Origin: Euryarchaeota archaeon UBA202
GTDB taxonomy: Archaea; Thermoplasmatota; E2; UBA202
Direction of reading: 5' to 3'
Length of the DNA stretch: 10,508 nucleotides
Assembly (NCBI GenBank): GCA_002502685.1
Contig: DAQA01000018.1
Span: forward strand, 1 to 10,508
The notes under the pieces are model-generated. The model was not told the DNA's origin. It did no database searches and saw only the letters and a program-made list of their open reading frames with translations. Every line of letters begins with the position of its first letter. The stretch's first letter is position 1. Shown here piece after piece: positions 1-6,013 of this stretch. A program made the translations under genes and the position numbers.

Positions 1-558
1 ACCCACATGCAACACCTGCAAATTTTTTAGTGATACCGCCCGACCAAGAAATGGGAGGGTATACCGGGCAAGATAGGCCTCCTCAGCACTTTCAGGGGTG
101 AGATCTACAATGATGGTTATTTTGTGTTTCCGCCAGCTGATATTGTATTCCCGCAGTTCCCGGATGAATCCCATGAGGCTTTTCACAATGGTATAGGGAT
201 CACTGTACAGGGACACAGGCTGACCAGTTGACCCAGACGTGCTCACCAGGAGGGCTTTCTCCATGTTGAACCCGGGGGGTAGCAGTCCCTGGGGATAATA
301 CCCCCGGAAATCCTGCTTGGTAATAACGGGGAGGTGGGAGATATCACACAGGCCTTTGATCATTTGGGGATGGATATTTGCTTGTTGATATTTGTCATGG
401 TAGACAGGAATTGTATCGGCGTATCTGACAATTTTTTGGAAGGCCTTATCGGCATATGTCTGTAACTTTTTAGGTGAAATCCTCCACATACGGTCGATGT
501 CAACTAGATAATTTTTTAGTGTAAATCCAAGGAAGACTGGATTGAGGAAGGGGTTCAT
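1..558 (-). CDS. PaaK/CapK-like AMP-forming adenylate ligase (partial, C-terminus off the window)
   Basis: The first 186 residues of a protein related to phenylacetate-CoA ligase and coenzyme F390 synthetase are present; the rest lies beyond the left edge. The clearest signature is the nucleotide-binding loop STSGSTGQPV at residues 106-115, the P-loop of the ANL adenylating superfamily. The N-terminal stretch with a Tyr/Pro-rich segment (residues 47-60) and PVITKQDF (77-84) is typical of PaaK/CapK relatives, which activate a carboxylate with ATP. The substrate cannot be told because the acceptor half is missing. ATG at 558 is chosen because it is the first Met in the open frame and lies 22 nt after the nadC stop, so the two are probably co-transcribed. 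No clear Shine-Dalgarno is seen. The protein should be cytosolic. Family call is firm, exact function unknown. Confidence 0.85.
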   Translation of the reverse strand, partial: MNPFLNPVFLGFTLKNYLVDIDRMWRISPKKLQTYADKAFQKIVRYADTIPVYHDKYQQANIHPQMIKGLCDISHLPVITKQDFRGYYPQGLLPPGFNMEKALLVSTSGSTGQPVSLYSDPYTIVKSLMGFIRELREYNISWRKHKITIIVDLTPESAEEAYLARYTLPFLGRAVSLKNLQVLHVG

Positions 559-580
559 AATTGTCTGGCTATAGATCGAT

Positions 581-1408
581 TCAATTTATATTTTTTGTAC
601 CCATATCCAGTGAAAAATCCTTGCTTACAACAGAATGTGTCAGCCACCCAAGGGAAATTCTGTCAGCATAGACATAATGTATGATATTCTTAGGGGTGAT
701 ACCTCCTGAAACCTCAATAGTTATCTGGGGGCAAGTCTCACGAATTTTTTGGGAGATCAGGGCTCCTTTATCTGGAGGAATATTATCAAGCATGATAGCA
801 TCCACCTTCAAGCGGGCCGCTATGAGTGCATCCTCCATGGTTTCAACCTCCACCTCGATGGGAACATCAGGTAGATTCTCTTGAACTTTCTTTATCGCTT
901 TTTCAACTGACCCAAGAAGAGCAATATGATTATCTTTAATGAGGATGGTATCATACAGGCCAAATCTGTGAGGAATGCCGCCCCCAAGAACAACTGCTTT
1001 TTTCTCATATTTTCTAAAACCTGGTGTTGTTTTTCGCGTGGCAGCAATAGATAAATGAGGATTTAATGGTTGGGTAATGTCAACAAGCTCCCGTGTAAGA
1101 GAAGCAATACCACTCATTCTCCCAAGGAAATTTAATGCTAAACGTTCCCCACTTAATATCGAAAGAGCAGGGCCTTTTACCTGGAGAACCGTGGTTCCCT
1201 GGGTAATCCTACAGCCATCCTTGTGAAGGGTATGTACTTTGCTTCCTAGATACTCAAGGATGTATGTCGCCTCTTCAACGCCTGCCAGGACACAATCATC
1301 TTTTGCCATAATAACTCCATGCCCTATTTCATTGGACAAAAGCGCCTTGGAGGTAATATCTCCTTTACTCCCCAGATCCTCTCGGAAAAAAAGTTTAAAG
1401 TCATTCAT
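581..1408 (-). CDS. nadC: nicotinate-nucleotide diphosphorylase (carboxylating), quinolinate phosphoribosyltransferase
   Basis: Converts quinolinate and PRPP to nicotinate mononucleotide, CO2 and diphosphate, the last step of de novo NAD precursor synthesis in the cytosol. The 275-residue length is normal for NadC. Family motifs are in order: SGER (87-90), LNFLGRMSGIA (92-102), ATRKTTPGFRK (123-133), HRFGLYD (147-153), KDNH (158-161), EVEVE (185-189), LDNI (207-210) and SGGI (234-237). The Arg, Lys and His residues of these blocks bind quinolinate and PRPP phosphates. ATG at 1408 is preferred over the TTG codon just before it at 1411. The gene diverges from nadX, the first enzyme of the same pathway, with 43 bp between them. 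No nadA (quinolinate synthase) is in the window, so it must lie elsewhere. Very sure of the family. Confidence 0.96.
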   Translation of the reverse strand: MNDFKLFFREDLGSKGDITSKALLSNEIGHGVIMAKDDCVLAGVEEATYILEYLGSKVHTLHKDGCRITQGTTVLQVKGPALSILSGERLALNFLGRMSGIASLTRELVDITQPLNPHLSIAATRKTTPGFRKYEKKAVVLGGGIPHRFGLYDTILIKDNHIALLGSVEKAIKKVQENLPDVPIEVEVETMEDALIAARLKVDAIMLDNIPPDKGALISQKIRETCPQITIEVSGGITPKNIIHYVYADRISLGWLTHSVVSKDFSLDMGTKNIN

Positions 1409-1451
1409 CAATACTTATTAATAATGGTGGATTATTAATTTTTGTGGATGA
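1409..1451. promoter_or_regulatory. back-to-back promoter region of nadC and nadX with duplicated TTATTAAT
   Basis: Only 43 bp separate the two divergent starts. The box TTATTAAT occurs twice, at 1415-1422 and 1432-1439. The left copy centres about 32 nt before the nadX ATG, and the right copy about 28 nt before the nadC ATG. That is where an archaeal TATA box sits for transcripts with little or no leader. Neither gene has a clear Shine-Dalgarno, which agrees with leaderless transcription. The promoters would overlap, so initiation in one direction could compete with the other. This is inferred from position and AT-richness only. Confidence 0.5.
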
Positions 1452-2216
1452 ATGAAACTGGGTATCATTGGATGCGGGGCCATCGGTAGCGATGTTGCAA
1501 GAGCTGTGGATACGATGACTGAGATTGACACATTATATCTTTTTGATATCAAAAAGGATGCTGCCGCGAAACTTGCAGGGGAAATAAAAAAAGCTGTGGT
1601 GAAAAACGTTGGAGAATTCATCCCCGATGTGGATGCCGTCATGGAGGCTGCCTCCCAGGATGCAGTCGTGGAATATGCAGAAATGGTTCTTGGGGCGGGA
1701 AAGGATCTCATAATTTTAAGTATCGGAAGTCTCTTAGATGATGATTTCAGAAAGCGACTTATGGCTATTGCAACAGAAAAAAAATGTAAAATATACTTGC
1801 CCTCTGGGGCAGTCTGTGGCATAGATGGCATCAAGGCAGCACAAATGGCGGAGGTTAATCAAGTAACCTTGGTAACTACAAAACCACCAGCTTCATTGGG
1901 AATAAAAACAGATAAGCGCCAAACTCTTTTTGATGGATATGCTCGGGATGCAATTATAAAGTTCCCCCGGAACATCAATGTAGCAGCCTGTCTTTCTCTT
2001 GCAGGAACTGGTTTTGATTCCACACGGGTAAAGATTGTGGTTGATCCGGTAACCGCCTATAACAGTCACCGTATCTTGGCCCATGGGAAATTTGGACGAC
2101 TGCGCTCCGAGATGGAAAACCTCCCAAATCCTAGAAATCCCAAATCCAGTTACATGGCATCACTTTCAGCAATTGCCTGCCTGCGAAAACTTATTGAACC
2201 ACTTCAAATTGCCTAA
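1452..2216 (+). CDS. nadX: L-aspartate dehydrogenase
   Basis: Oxidises L-aspartate to iminoaspartate with NAD(P)+, feeding quinolinate synthase; it replaces the L-aspartate oxidase used by many bacteria. The 254-residue product has the N-terminal Rossmann loop GCGAIG (7-12), the PSGAVCGIDGIKAA block (117-130), KPP (144-146), the predicted catalytic His206 in NSH, and the signature NPRNPKSSYMASLSAIACLR (227-246) that marks the family. Length matches archaeal homologues. ATG at 1452 gives the Rossmann strand right at the N-terminus; another ATG at 1448 is in a different frame. It diverges from nadC and is followed after 14 nt by the thiol-redox genes, so read-through into them is possible, although no functional link between NAD synthesis and those genes is evident. 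Confidence 0.95.
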   Translation: MKLGIIGCGAIGSDVARAVDTMTEIDTLYLFDIKKDAAAKLAGEIKKAVVKNVGEFIPDVDAVMEAASQDAVVEYAEMVLGAGKDLIILSIGSLLDDDFRKRLMAIATEKKCKIYLPSGAVCGIDGIKAAQMAEVNQVTLVTTKPPASLGIKTDKRQTLFDGYARDAIIKFPRNINVAACLSLAGTGFDSTRVKIVVDPVTAYNSHRILAHGKFGRLRSEMENLPNPRNPKSSYMASLSAIACLRKLIEPLQIA

Positions 2217-2230
2217 AAAATACTGTAATC

Positions 2231-2797
2231 ATGACAAAAAACAAAATAGATATGGAAATAGGCTATCGGGTTATATTGGTGATCTGCATCCTCTTTTTTC
2301 TTGTTCAGTCTGGATGTATCGAGTCCGAAAACAATGAGGACGGAGAAGACTTCTCTTTTATCAGCCTTGATAATAATGTAAAATATCTCCGTGATTATCG
2401 CGGAAAAGTTGTCATTTTGGACATGTGGGCTACGACCTGTCCACCTTGTGCCTACCAAATGATTGAATTGCAAAAAACCTATGACCATTATGGGTCCGAT
2501 GACCTGGAAATCCTCTCAATTGATGTCGGCCAGGAAACTCCTTCAGTGATACAACAGTACCGTGAAACATTTCAGAATACCTACGGAATAAGTTTTGACT
2601 GGGTGTTTGGCATGGATAATGGAACAATCTGGTCGCGCTATGACATAAGCGGGGGGATTCCCACACTGTATGTATTTGATCAAGAGGGAAAGGCCTATTT
2701 TTCTCATGTGGGATTGTGCATTTTTGATGAAACACCCTCGGGTTATCCTGATGGCTTGACACGTTTACGACCAATCTTGGATGAATTACTTGGCTAG
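2231..2797 (+). CDS. TlpA-like thioredoxin-fold lipoprotein with CPPC active site
   Basis: Predicted extracytoplasmic thiol-disulfide oxidoreductase of 188 residues. A hydrophobic segment (about 12-27) ends in a lipobox-like VQSGC with Cys29 as the likely lipid-anchored residue, followed by an acidic linker. The thioredoxin fold begins near FSFISLDN (41-48). WATTCPPC puts the redox pair at Cys70 and Cys73, and the cis-proline is Pro144 in GGIPT. An insertion between strands resembles AhpC/TSA-TlpA proteins. Cys163 is an extra Cys of unknown role. Met8 is an alternative start. The gene lies 14 nt after nadX and 17 nt before the sorted surface protein, in a cluster that also has a NapH-type Fe-S protein and a second thioredoxin-like protein. 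It may reduce, or be reduced by, those neighbours. Fold and location are firm; redox direction is inference. Confidence 0.88.
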   Translation: MTKNKIDMEIGYRVILVICILFFLVQSGCIESENNEDGEDFSFISLDNNVKYLRDYRGKVVILDMWATTCPPCAYQMIELQKTYDHYGSDDLEILSIDVGQETPSVIQQYRETFQNTYGISFDWVFGMDNGTIWSRYDISGGIPTLYVFDQEGKAYFSHVGLCIFDETPSGYPDGLTRLRPILDELLG

Positions 2798-2814
2798 TTC
2801 ATATAGATATAAGA

Positions 2815-3351
2815 ATGAGTAAGAATAAAAAAATAAAAAAAATAAATAAAATAAAGGTATATAGGGGTATGAAATATATTATTAGAAGAATCCTGGTACC
2901 AGTTGCTATTATTCTGGGAATAATGATATTTTTAGGCTCGGTGACTCTTGGGGATGATCCAGTTATCCAGGATATCGGTTATGCCCCCAAGAATCCAGAG
3001 ACACTTTCCACAATCACTTTTACTGCAAACGTGACAGGAGACAACGCCATAGTTTATGTATTTGTGGAAGAATGCCGGGATGACCTTTGTTATGCCGATG
3101 CCCAGAATGTGACAATGGACAGGATTGATACGACACAGTATGAAAAAGCGGTCACATTGAAGCATGGGGATGCCAATATTGTCCATTACCAGATAATCGT
3201 GAAAAGCCAGGGCATTTGGTATAAAAGTTCTTTGGAGGAAGTCAGCTTGGAAGGAGAGGAGACAGATGGTAATGGCACTCCGGGATTTGAAGGGATATTG
3301 CTGATTGTTGCAGTGGTGGGATTAATAATACTAATCAAGAAGAGATACTAG
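2815..3351 (+). CDS. small exported protein with a TPGFE-type C-terminal sorting signal
   Basis: No enzyme family is recognised. The protein has a basic N-terminus, a signal/transmembrane segment (about 26-46), a beta-rich ectodomain (about 47-148) and a C-terminal tripartite tail: TPGFE (155-159), a hydrophobic helix (160-174) and KKRY. Such tails (PGF-CTERM type) are cut and anchored by archaeosortases in many Euryarchaeota. The ectodomain holds just two cysteines, Cys87 and Cys92 in ECRDDLC, well placed for a disulfide. The first 18 residues, rich in Lys and Asn, may be untranslated: Met19 (ATG at 2869) has GGGGT just upstream and gives a more usual signal peptide. The stop codon directly abuts the ATG of the NapH-type gene. 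Given two thioredoxin-like neighbours, this protein could be their client or partner, which is inference. Confidence 0.8.
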   Translation: MSKNKKIKKINKIKVYRGMKYIIRRILVPVAIILGIMIFLGSVTLGDDPVIQDIGYAPKNPETLSTITFTANVTGDNAIVYVFVEECRDDLCYADAQNVTMDRIDTTQYEKAVTLKHGDANIVHYQIIVKSQGIWYKSSLEEVSLEGEETDGNGTPGFEGILLIVAVVGLIILIKKRY

Positions 3352-4164
3352 ATGAAAAAATTGCAGTTGACTCGGCTTTTATCTCAGCTTGGCTTTTTGG
3401 GGATTGCCAATCTAGGTGCTGTGGGGATTAAAACCGGTTTTTGTTTCCCCTTTTTTTATTGCCATGGTTGCCCCTATGCCTCCGGTGCTTGCCCCTTGGG
3501 GACCCTAGAGCATGGCCTGTACAAAGGGCATATCGTGGGCCAATTTCTTCTCTTTCCCTTTTTTATACTGGGATCAACCTGTATGATTTTTGGGAGAGCG
3601 GCATGTGGCTGGATATGCCCTATAGGACTGTTACAACGGGCCACGGCCCCCCTTGCAAAAAAAATGGGGAAATACTCCTTTTTTAAAAAACTGGGCAATA
3701 GTTCCAATGAAAAATATATACGCTATGTAAAATATTTTGTTTTAATTGCCCTGGTGTTTCTGACAACAGCCCTGGTGGGTTTCACGTTCACTGATATATG
3801 TCCTGTGGGGATGCTCACGGGAACATTTCCTCTTCTAATTTTACATCCCACGAGTTTTACCCCAAATGTCTTTTTCCCCTTTGCCTTGAGTATCTTTATT
3901 CTTTTTATCATCCTCATCGTGCTCGTTGGCCGGGGATGGTGCCGCTATGTATGCCCCTTGGGAGCCCTGATGGCACCATTTAATAAAATAAGTGTTCTTT
4001 GGGTTCATGTGGATCGTGATAAATGCATTGAATGCATGGCCTGTGTAAAAATCTGCCCCATGAAAATCGATGTTCTTAACATGTATCGTGATCCTGAATG
4101 TATTCTTTGTGGAAAATGCATCACGATATGCCCCACATCGGCAATCAAATACAAGGTGACATAA
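3352..4164 (+). CDS. NapH-type polytopic membrane protein with 4Fe-4S clusters
   Basis: A 270-residue membrane electron carrier related to NapH, NosR C-termini and CcoG. Hydrophobic helices lie near 62-80, 126-146 and 174-193, with weaker ones near 10-28 and 153-165. Family blocks are CHGCPYASGACPLG (37-50), CGWICPIG (85-92), DICPVG (149-153) and CRYVCPLG (197-204). Two classical ferredoxin motifs follow: Cys225, 228, 231, 235 and Cys250, 253, 256, 260. NapH-type proteins pass electrons between the cytosolic side or quinone pool and periplasmic acceptors. No nitrate or nitrous oxide reductase gene is nearby, and the flanking genes are exported thioredoxin-like proteins. I therefore infer a role in feeding low-potential electrons outward to thiols. 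The ATG touches the preceding stop, and its own stop overlaps the next start by one base (TAATG), indicating translational coupling. Confidence 0.9.
   Translation: MKKLQLTRLLSQLGFLGIANLGAVGIKTGFCFPFFYCHGCPYASGACPLGTLEHGLYKGHIVGQFLLFPFFILGSTCMIFGRAACGWICPIGLLQRATAPLAKKMGKYSFFKKLGNSSNEKYIRYVKYFVLIALVFLTTALVGFTFTDICPVGMLTGTFPLLILHPTSFTPNVFFPFALSIFILFIILIVLVGRGWCRYVCPLGALMAPFNKISVLWVHVDRDKCIECMACVKICPMKIDVLNMYRDPECILCGKCITICPTSAIKYKVT
4154..4159 (+). promoter_or_regulatory. Shine-Dalgarno AGGTGA that fixes the start of the second thioredoxin-like gene
   Basis: AGGTGA ends 4 nt before the ATG at 4164 and matches the archaeal 16S rRNA tail complement. It decides between this ATG and an in-frame ATG at 4098 that lies inside the upstream gene. 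Starting at 4164 also places a hydrophobic export segment at the very N-terminus. Confidence 0.75.
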
Positions 4165-4793
4165 TGCAGAAAAGGATAGTTGCACAAATCATTATTATTG
4201 CTATCTTGATGGGTTCACTGGGGGATATGCTAGTAACAACAGATGTTTATGATGATGTCCTAGAACGCATTGTCACGGTGATTTGCCTCAGCTGTGTGAA
4301 ACTGGAGCCACGAACACGGCTTGATTTCACATTTGACACCGCAACGGGGGAGCCACATCCCCAATTTGTCCTGGAAAATTTAAGCAAAGGACCTGTTTTC
4401 CTTCATTATCGAACTGATGTGTGCCCAGCCTGTGATGACATGGAACCAATACTCCATGATGTCTTTAACGTCAGCTATGACATCAGGGAGGGATTTCATA
4501 AGACAATTCTATTTGGTGATACTAGTGTAACCTTTATTCACATCAATCTTGATCATACCCGTGAAAAAAAAAGAGAGTCCTTTCAGATCTATGATAAGGA
4601 TAATATCAATGGAGTACCCATGTTCACTATTGTAACACTCGGGTACCATCCCGCATTTGTGAAGCCCTATTATGCCACCGGGTATGGATTTTTAGGACAG
4701 GAAAACCCAGAGGATGCAGGGTTGGTGATACAGGATATGATTGATGATGCCTCAACAACCTACCATCAAAACCGTGATGGATATACACCATAA
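4164..4793 (+). CDS. membrane-anchored thioredoxin-like protein with CPAC motif
   Basis: A 209-residue protein with an N-terminal hydrophobic segment (about 5-24) that is a signal anchor or signal peptide, then an exported domain. A first Cys pair, CLSC (41-44), precedes the fold. The thioredoxin-like domain starts near PVFLHYRTDVCPAC, with the redox pair at Cys87 and Cys90, and GVPM supplies the cis-proline at Pro152. The region between them (DIREGFHK to DKDNING) is longer than in plain thioredoxin. The C-terminus is hydrophilic. The extra CLSC pair could pass electrons to or from the CPAC site, as in multi-disulfide relays. It is translationally coupled to the NapH-type gene, so the two products probably work together. 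It resembles exported thioredoxin-family proteins, but I cannot name an orthologue. Last gene of the cluster; a T run follows 70-80 nt downstream. Confidence 0.85.
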   Translation: MQKRIVAQIIIIAILMGSLGDMLVTTDVYDDVLERIVTVICLSCVKLEPRTRLDFTFDTATGEPHPQFVLENLSKGPVFLHYRTDVCPACDDMEPILHDVFNVSYDIREGFHKTILFGDTSVTFIHINLDHTREKKRESFQIYDKDNINGVPMFTIVTLGYHPAFVKPYYATGYGFLGQENPEDAGLVIQDMIDDASTTYHQNRDGYTP

Positions 4794-4865
4794 CTAAAAG
4801 AATAAAGAAAACAAATACACCATAGTCTTGTAACTATAATATCGTGAGCAATAGAAAAGGTAAAA

Positions 4866-4877
4866 TTATTATTTTTT
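4866..4877 (+). terminator. T-rich candidate terminator after the redox cluster
   Basis: TTATTATTTTTT lies 73 nt past the stop of the second thioredoxin-like gene, in the 168-bp gap before the convergent queF. Archaeal RNA polymerase commonly stops at T runs without needing a hairpin. Weak inverted repeats lie nearby (ATAGT/ACTAT around 4822-4837 and AAGTAT/ATACTT at 4886-4908), but neither is long enough to call. Confidence 0.4.
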
Positions 4878-4961
4878 AAAACAGGAAGTATGAGTGATTT
4901 CTATACTTAGCGCCCTATACACCATCAATATGATACTCCTGAATTGAGATGGGTTCTATCT

Positions 4962-5306
4962 CTAGGGATATTCCACTGTGACCCGTGTTTTGATACCACC
5001 CCGTATATTCCAATCGGCAATGATGCACATTGCCCGAGGGGCACATTCCTGTACAAGATCATTGAGTATTCTATTTGTAGCCTCCTCATGATAGATTTCC
5101 CGGTTACGGTAAGAATAGAAATATAATTTCAGGCTCTTGAGCTCAATAAGTTTTTCATGGGGAGTATAGATGATTTTTAATGTAGCAAAATCTGGTTGGT
5201 CTGGCTTACCGGGACAGAGGCATGTGAATTCATCTGTAAAAATTTCAATTTCATAATCCCGTTTGGCATTCTTATTTGGGAGGGTAGTAAGAGTATCTGT
5301 GGTCAT
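4962..5306 (-). CDS. queF: QueF-family preQ0 reductase (unimodular type)
   Basis: A 114-residue member of the tunnelling-fold QueF family. QueF reduces 7-cyano-7-deazaguanine (preQ0) to preQ1 with NADPH; QueF-like archaeal relatives instead add ammonia to preQ0-tRNA to make archaeosine. The nucleophile is Cys31 in CLCP. Asp39 in QPDF corresponds to B. subtilis Asp62, and Glu74 in YHEE to Glu97, with spacing shifted by one residue. ELKSLKLY (55-62) fits the NADPH-binding motif of true QueF completely. RGGI (102-105) is also conserved. It is shorter at the N-terminus than the B. subtilis enzyme (165 residues). It is monocistronic and convergent with the redox cluster. Family is certain; whether the role is preQ1 formation or archaeosine synthesis is open, with the motif favouring reduction. 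Confidence 0.92.
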   Translation of the reverse strand: MTTDTLTTLPNKNAKRDYEIEIFTDEFTCLCPGKPDQPDFATLKIIYTPHEKLIELKSLKLYFYSYRNREIYHEEATNRILNDLVQECAPRAMCIIADWNIRGGIKTRVTVEYP

Positions 5307-5365
5307 GCTTTATTCCCAGTATGTAACCATATCAATTTTTTTGTCACCAGAGGATATTTCAGATA

Positions 5366-5374
5366 GATATATAC
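5366..5374 (-). promoter_or_regulatory. possible TATA box for queF
   Basis: Read on the minus strand this is GTATATATC, about 60 nt before the queF ATG, which would give a leader of roughly 35 nt. The region closer to the start offers only an A-run (about 5332-5343). No riboswitch fold was recognised in the leader. Low certainty. Confidence 0.3.
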
Positions 5375-5475
5375 ATTTTATGGGAGCTTCTATGTTCCTG
5401 TTATACATGTATCTTATTTCCATCCTACTAGAGCGGACTCTGTAAGTATCCATCTATAGTGGGAATGGCCAATTG

Positions 5476-5497
5476 AAGACAACCTAGTGCTTGTCTT
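5476..5497. repeat. 7-bp perfect inverted repeat upstream of the GNAT gene
   Basis: AAGACAA (5476-5482) and TTGTCTT (5491-5497) are exact reverse complements around an 8-nt spacer. The dyad is about 50 nt before the GNAT start and just upstream of its TATA-like region, so it could be a regulator site or an RNA hairpin. Nothing else explains this part of the 240-bp queF-GNAT gap. Confidence 0.45.
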
Positions 5498-5511
5498 AAT
5501 GTAAGGGAGGG

Positions 5512-5540
5512 ATATCTTTTATAATAATCACTGTGATAAT
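5512..5540 (+). promoter_or_regulatory. TATA-like element and overlapping palindrome before the GNAT gene
   Basis: TATCTTTTATAAT (5512-5524) is a TATA-like element 23-35 nt upstream of the ATG, which suits a leaderless or near-leaderless message. Directly behind it is ATAATCAC-T-GTGATAAT (5524-5540), a dyad matching at 7 of 8 positions per arm. Its perfect core is ATCACTGTGAT. Between TATA box and start is where archaeal repressors often bind. GTGAT in the right arm could also serve as a Shine-Dalgarno 9 nt before the ATG. Confidence 0.45.
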
Positions 5541-5546
5541 CTTGTA

Positions 5547-6002
5547 ATGGATTCTCTCTCAGGGTATGTTAGCCTTCGCAGGGTTCAAAGTGGCGATCTA
5601 AACCAACTGGTAAATATTGCAAATACTTTATTTAAAGAACATTATACACTGGATTTCTTCTTGCATATATGGGGAATCGCCCCAGATACATTCCTTGTTG
5701 CAGAACACCAAGGAGAAGTGATTGGATTTATTCTCGCGGTGAACAATGATATTGCATCAGCCCGTATATTGATGCTGTCAATAGAGCCGGTGTACCAAGG
5801 AAAGGGAATTGGCTCCTCTTTATTACGAATGCTTATAGGGAAAATAGGTGAGCGAGTAAAAAAAATATCTTTGGAGGTACGCACAGATAACACCCAGGCA
5901 ATAACATTTTATCTTCATCATGGTTTCCAAGTAACGAATCACCTCAAATATTTCTATAGTGACGGATCTGATGGATATCTAATGGAAAAAATACTGTCTT
6001 GA
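5547..6002 (+). CDS. GNAT-family N-acetyltransferase (RimI-like)
   Basis: A 151-residue single-domain acetyltransferase that transfers acetyl from acetyl-CoA to an amine, possibly a protein N-terminus or small molecule. The acetyl-CoA pyrophosphate loop is QGKGIGSSLL (84-93), preceded by the strand LMLSIEPVYQ, which carries the usual beta-bulge. LEVRTDNTQAITFYLHHGF (109-127) matches RimI-type motif B, where an Asn and a Tyr help the acetyl-CoA thiol leave. The N-terminal half (VSLRRVQSGDLNQLVNIAN) is the normal GNAT beginning. No signal peptide; cytosolic. The gene is alone on its strand, with UbiX convergent 11 bp beyond its stop. RimI/Ard1-type N-terminal acetylation of ribosomal or other proteins is plausible, but the substrate cannot be read from sequence. 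Confidence 0.9.
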   Translation: MDSLSGYVSLRRVQSGDLNQLVNIANTLFKEHYTLDFFLHIWGIAPDTFLVAEHQGEVIGFILAVNNDIASARILMLSIEPVYQGKGIGSSLLRMLIGKIGERVKKISLEVRTDNTQAITFYLHHGFQVTNHLKYFYSDGSDGYLMEKILS

Positions 6003-6013
6003 TAACTCCTAAA

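Noticed and set aside
1418..1834. 138-codon open frame on the minus strand opposite nadX
   Set aside because: It is antisense to a clear aspartate dehydrogenase, is rich in Ser/Ala/Ile without any domain, and has no promoter or ribosome site.
4886..4908. AAGTAT/ATACTT inverted repeat in the gap before queF as a bidirectional terminator
   Set aside because: Six AT-rich pairs around an 11-nt loop would be unstable and there is no T run after either arm.
5263..5445. 60-codon hydrophobic open frame on the plus strand overlapping the queF start
   Set aside because: It overlaps the N-terminus of queF in antisense, has no Shine-Dalgarno, and its composition reflects AT-rich intergenic DNA.
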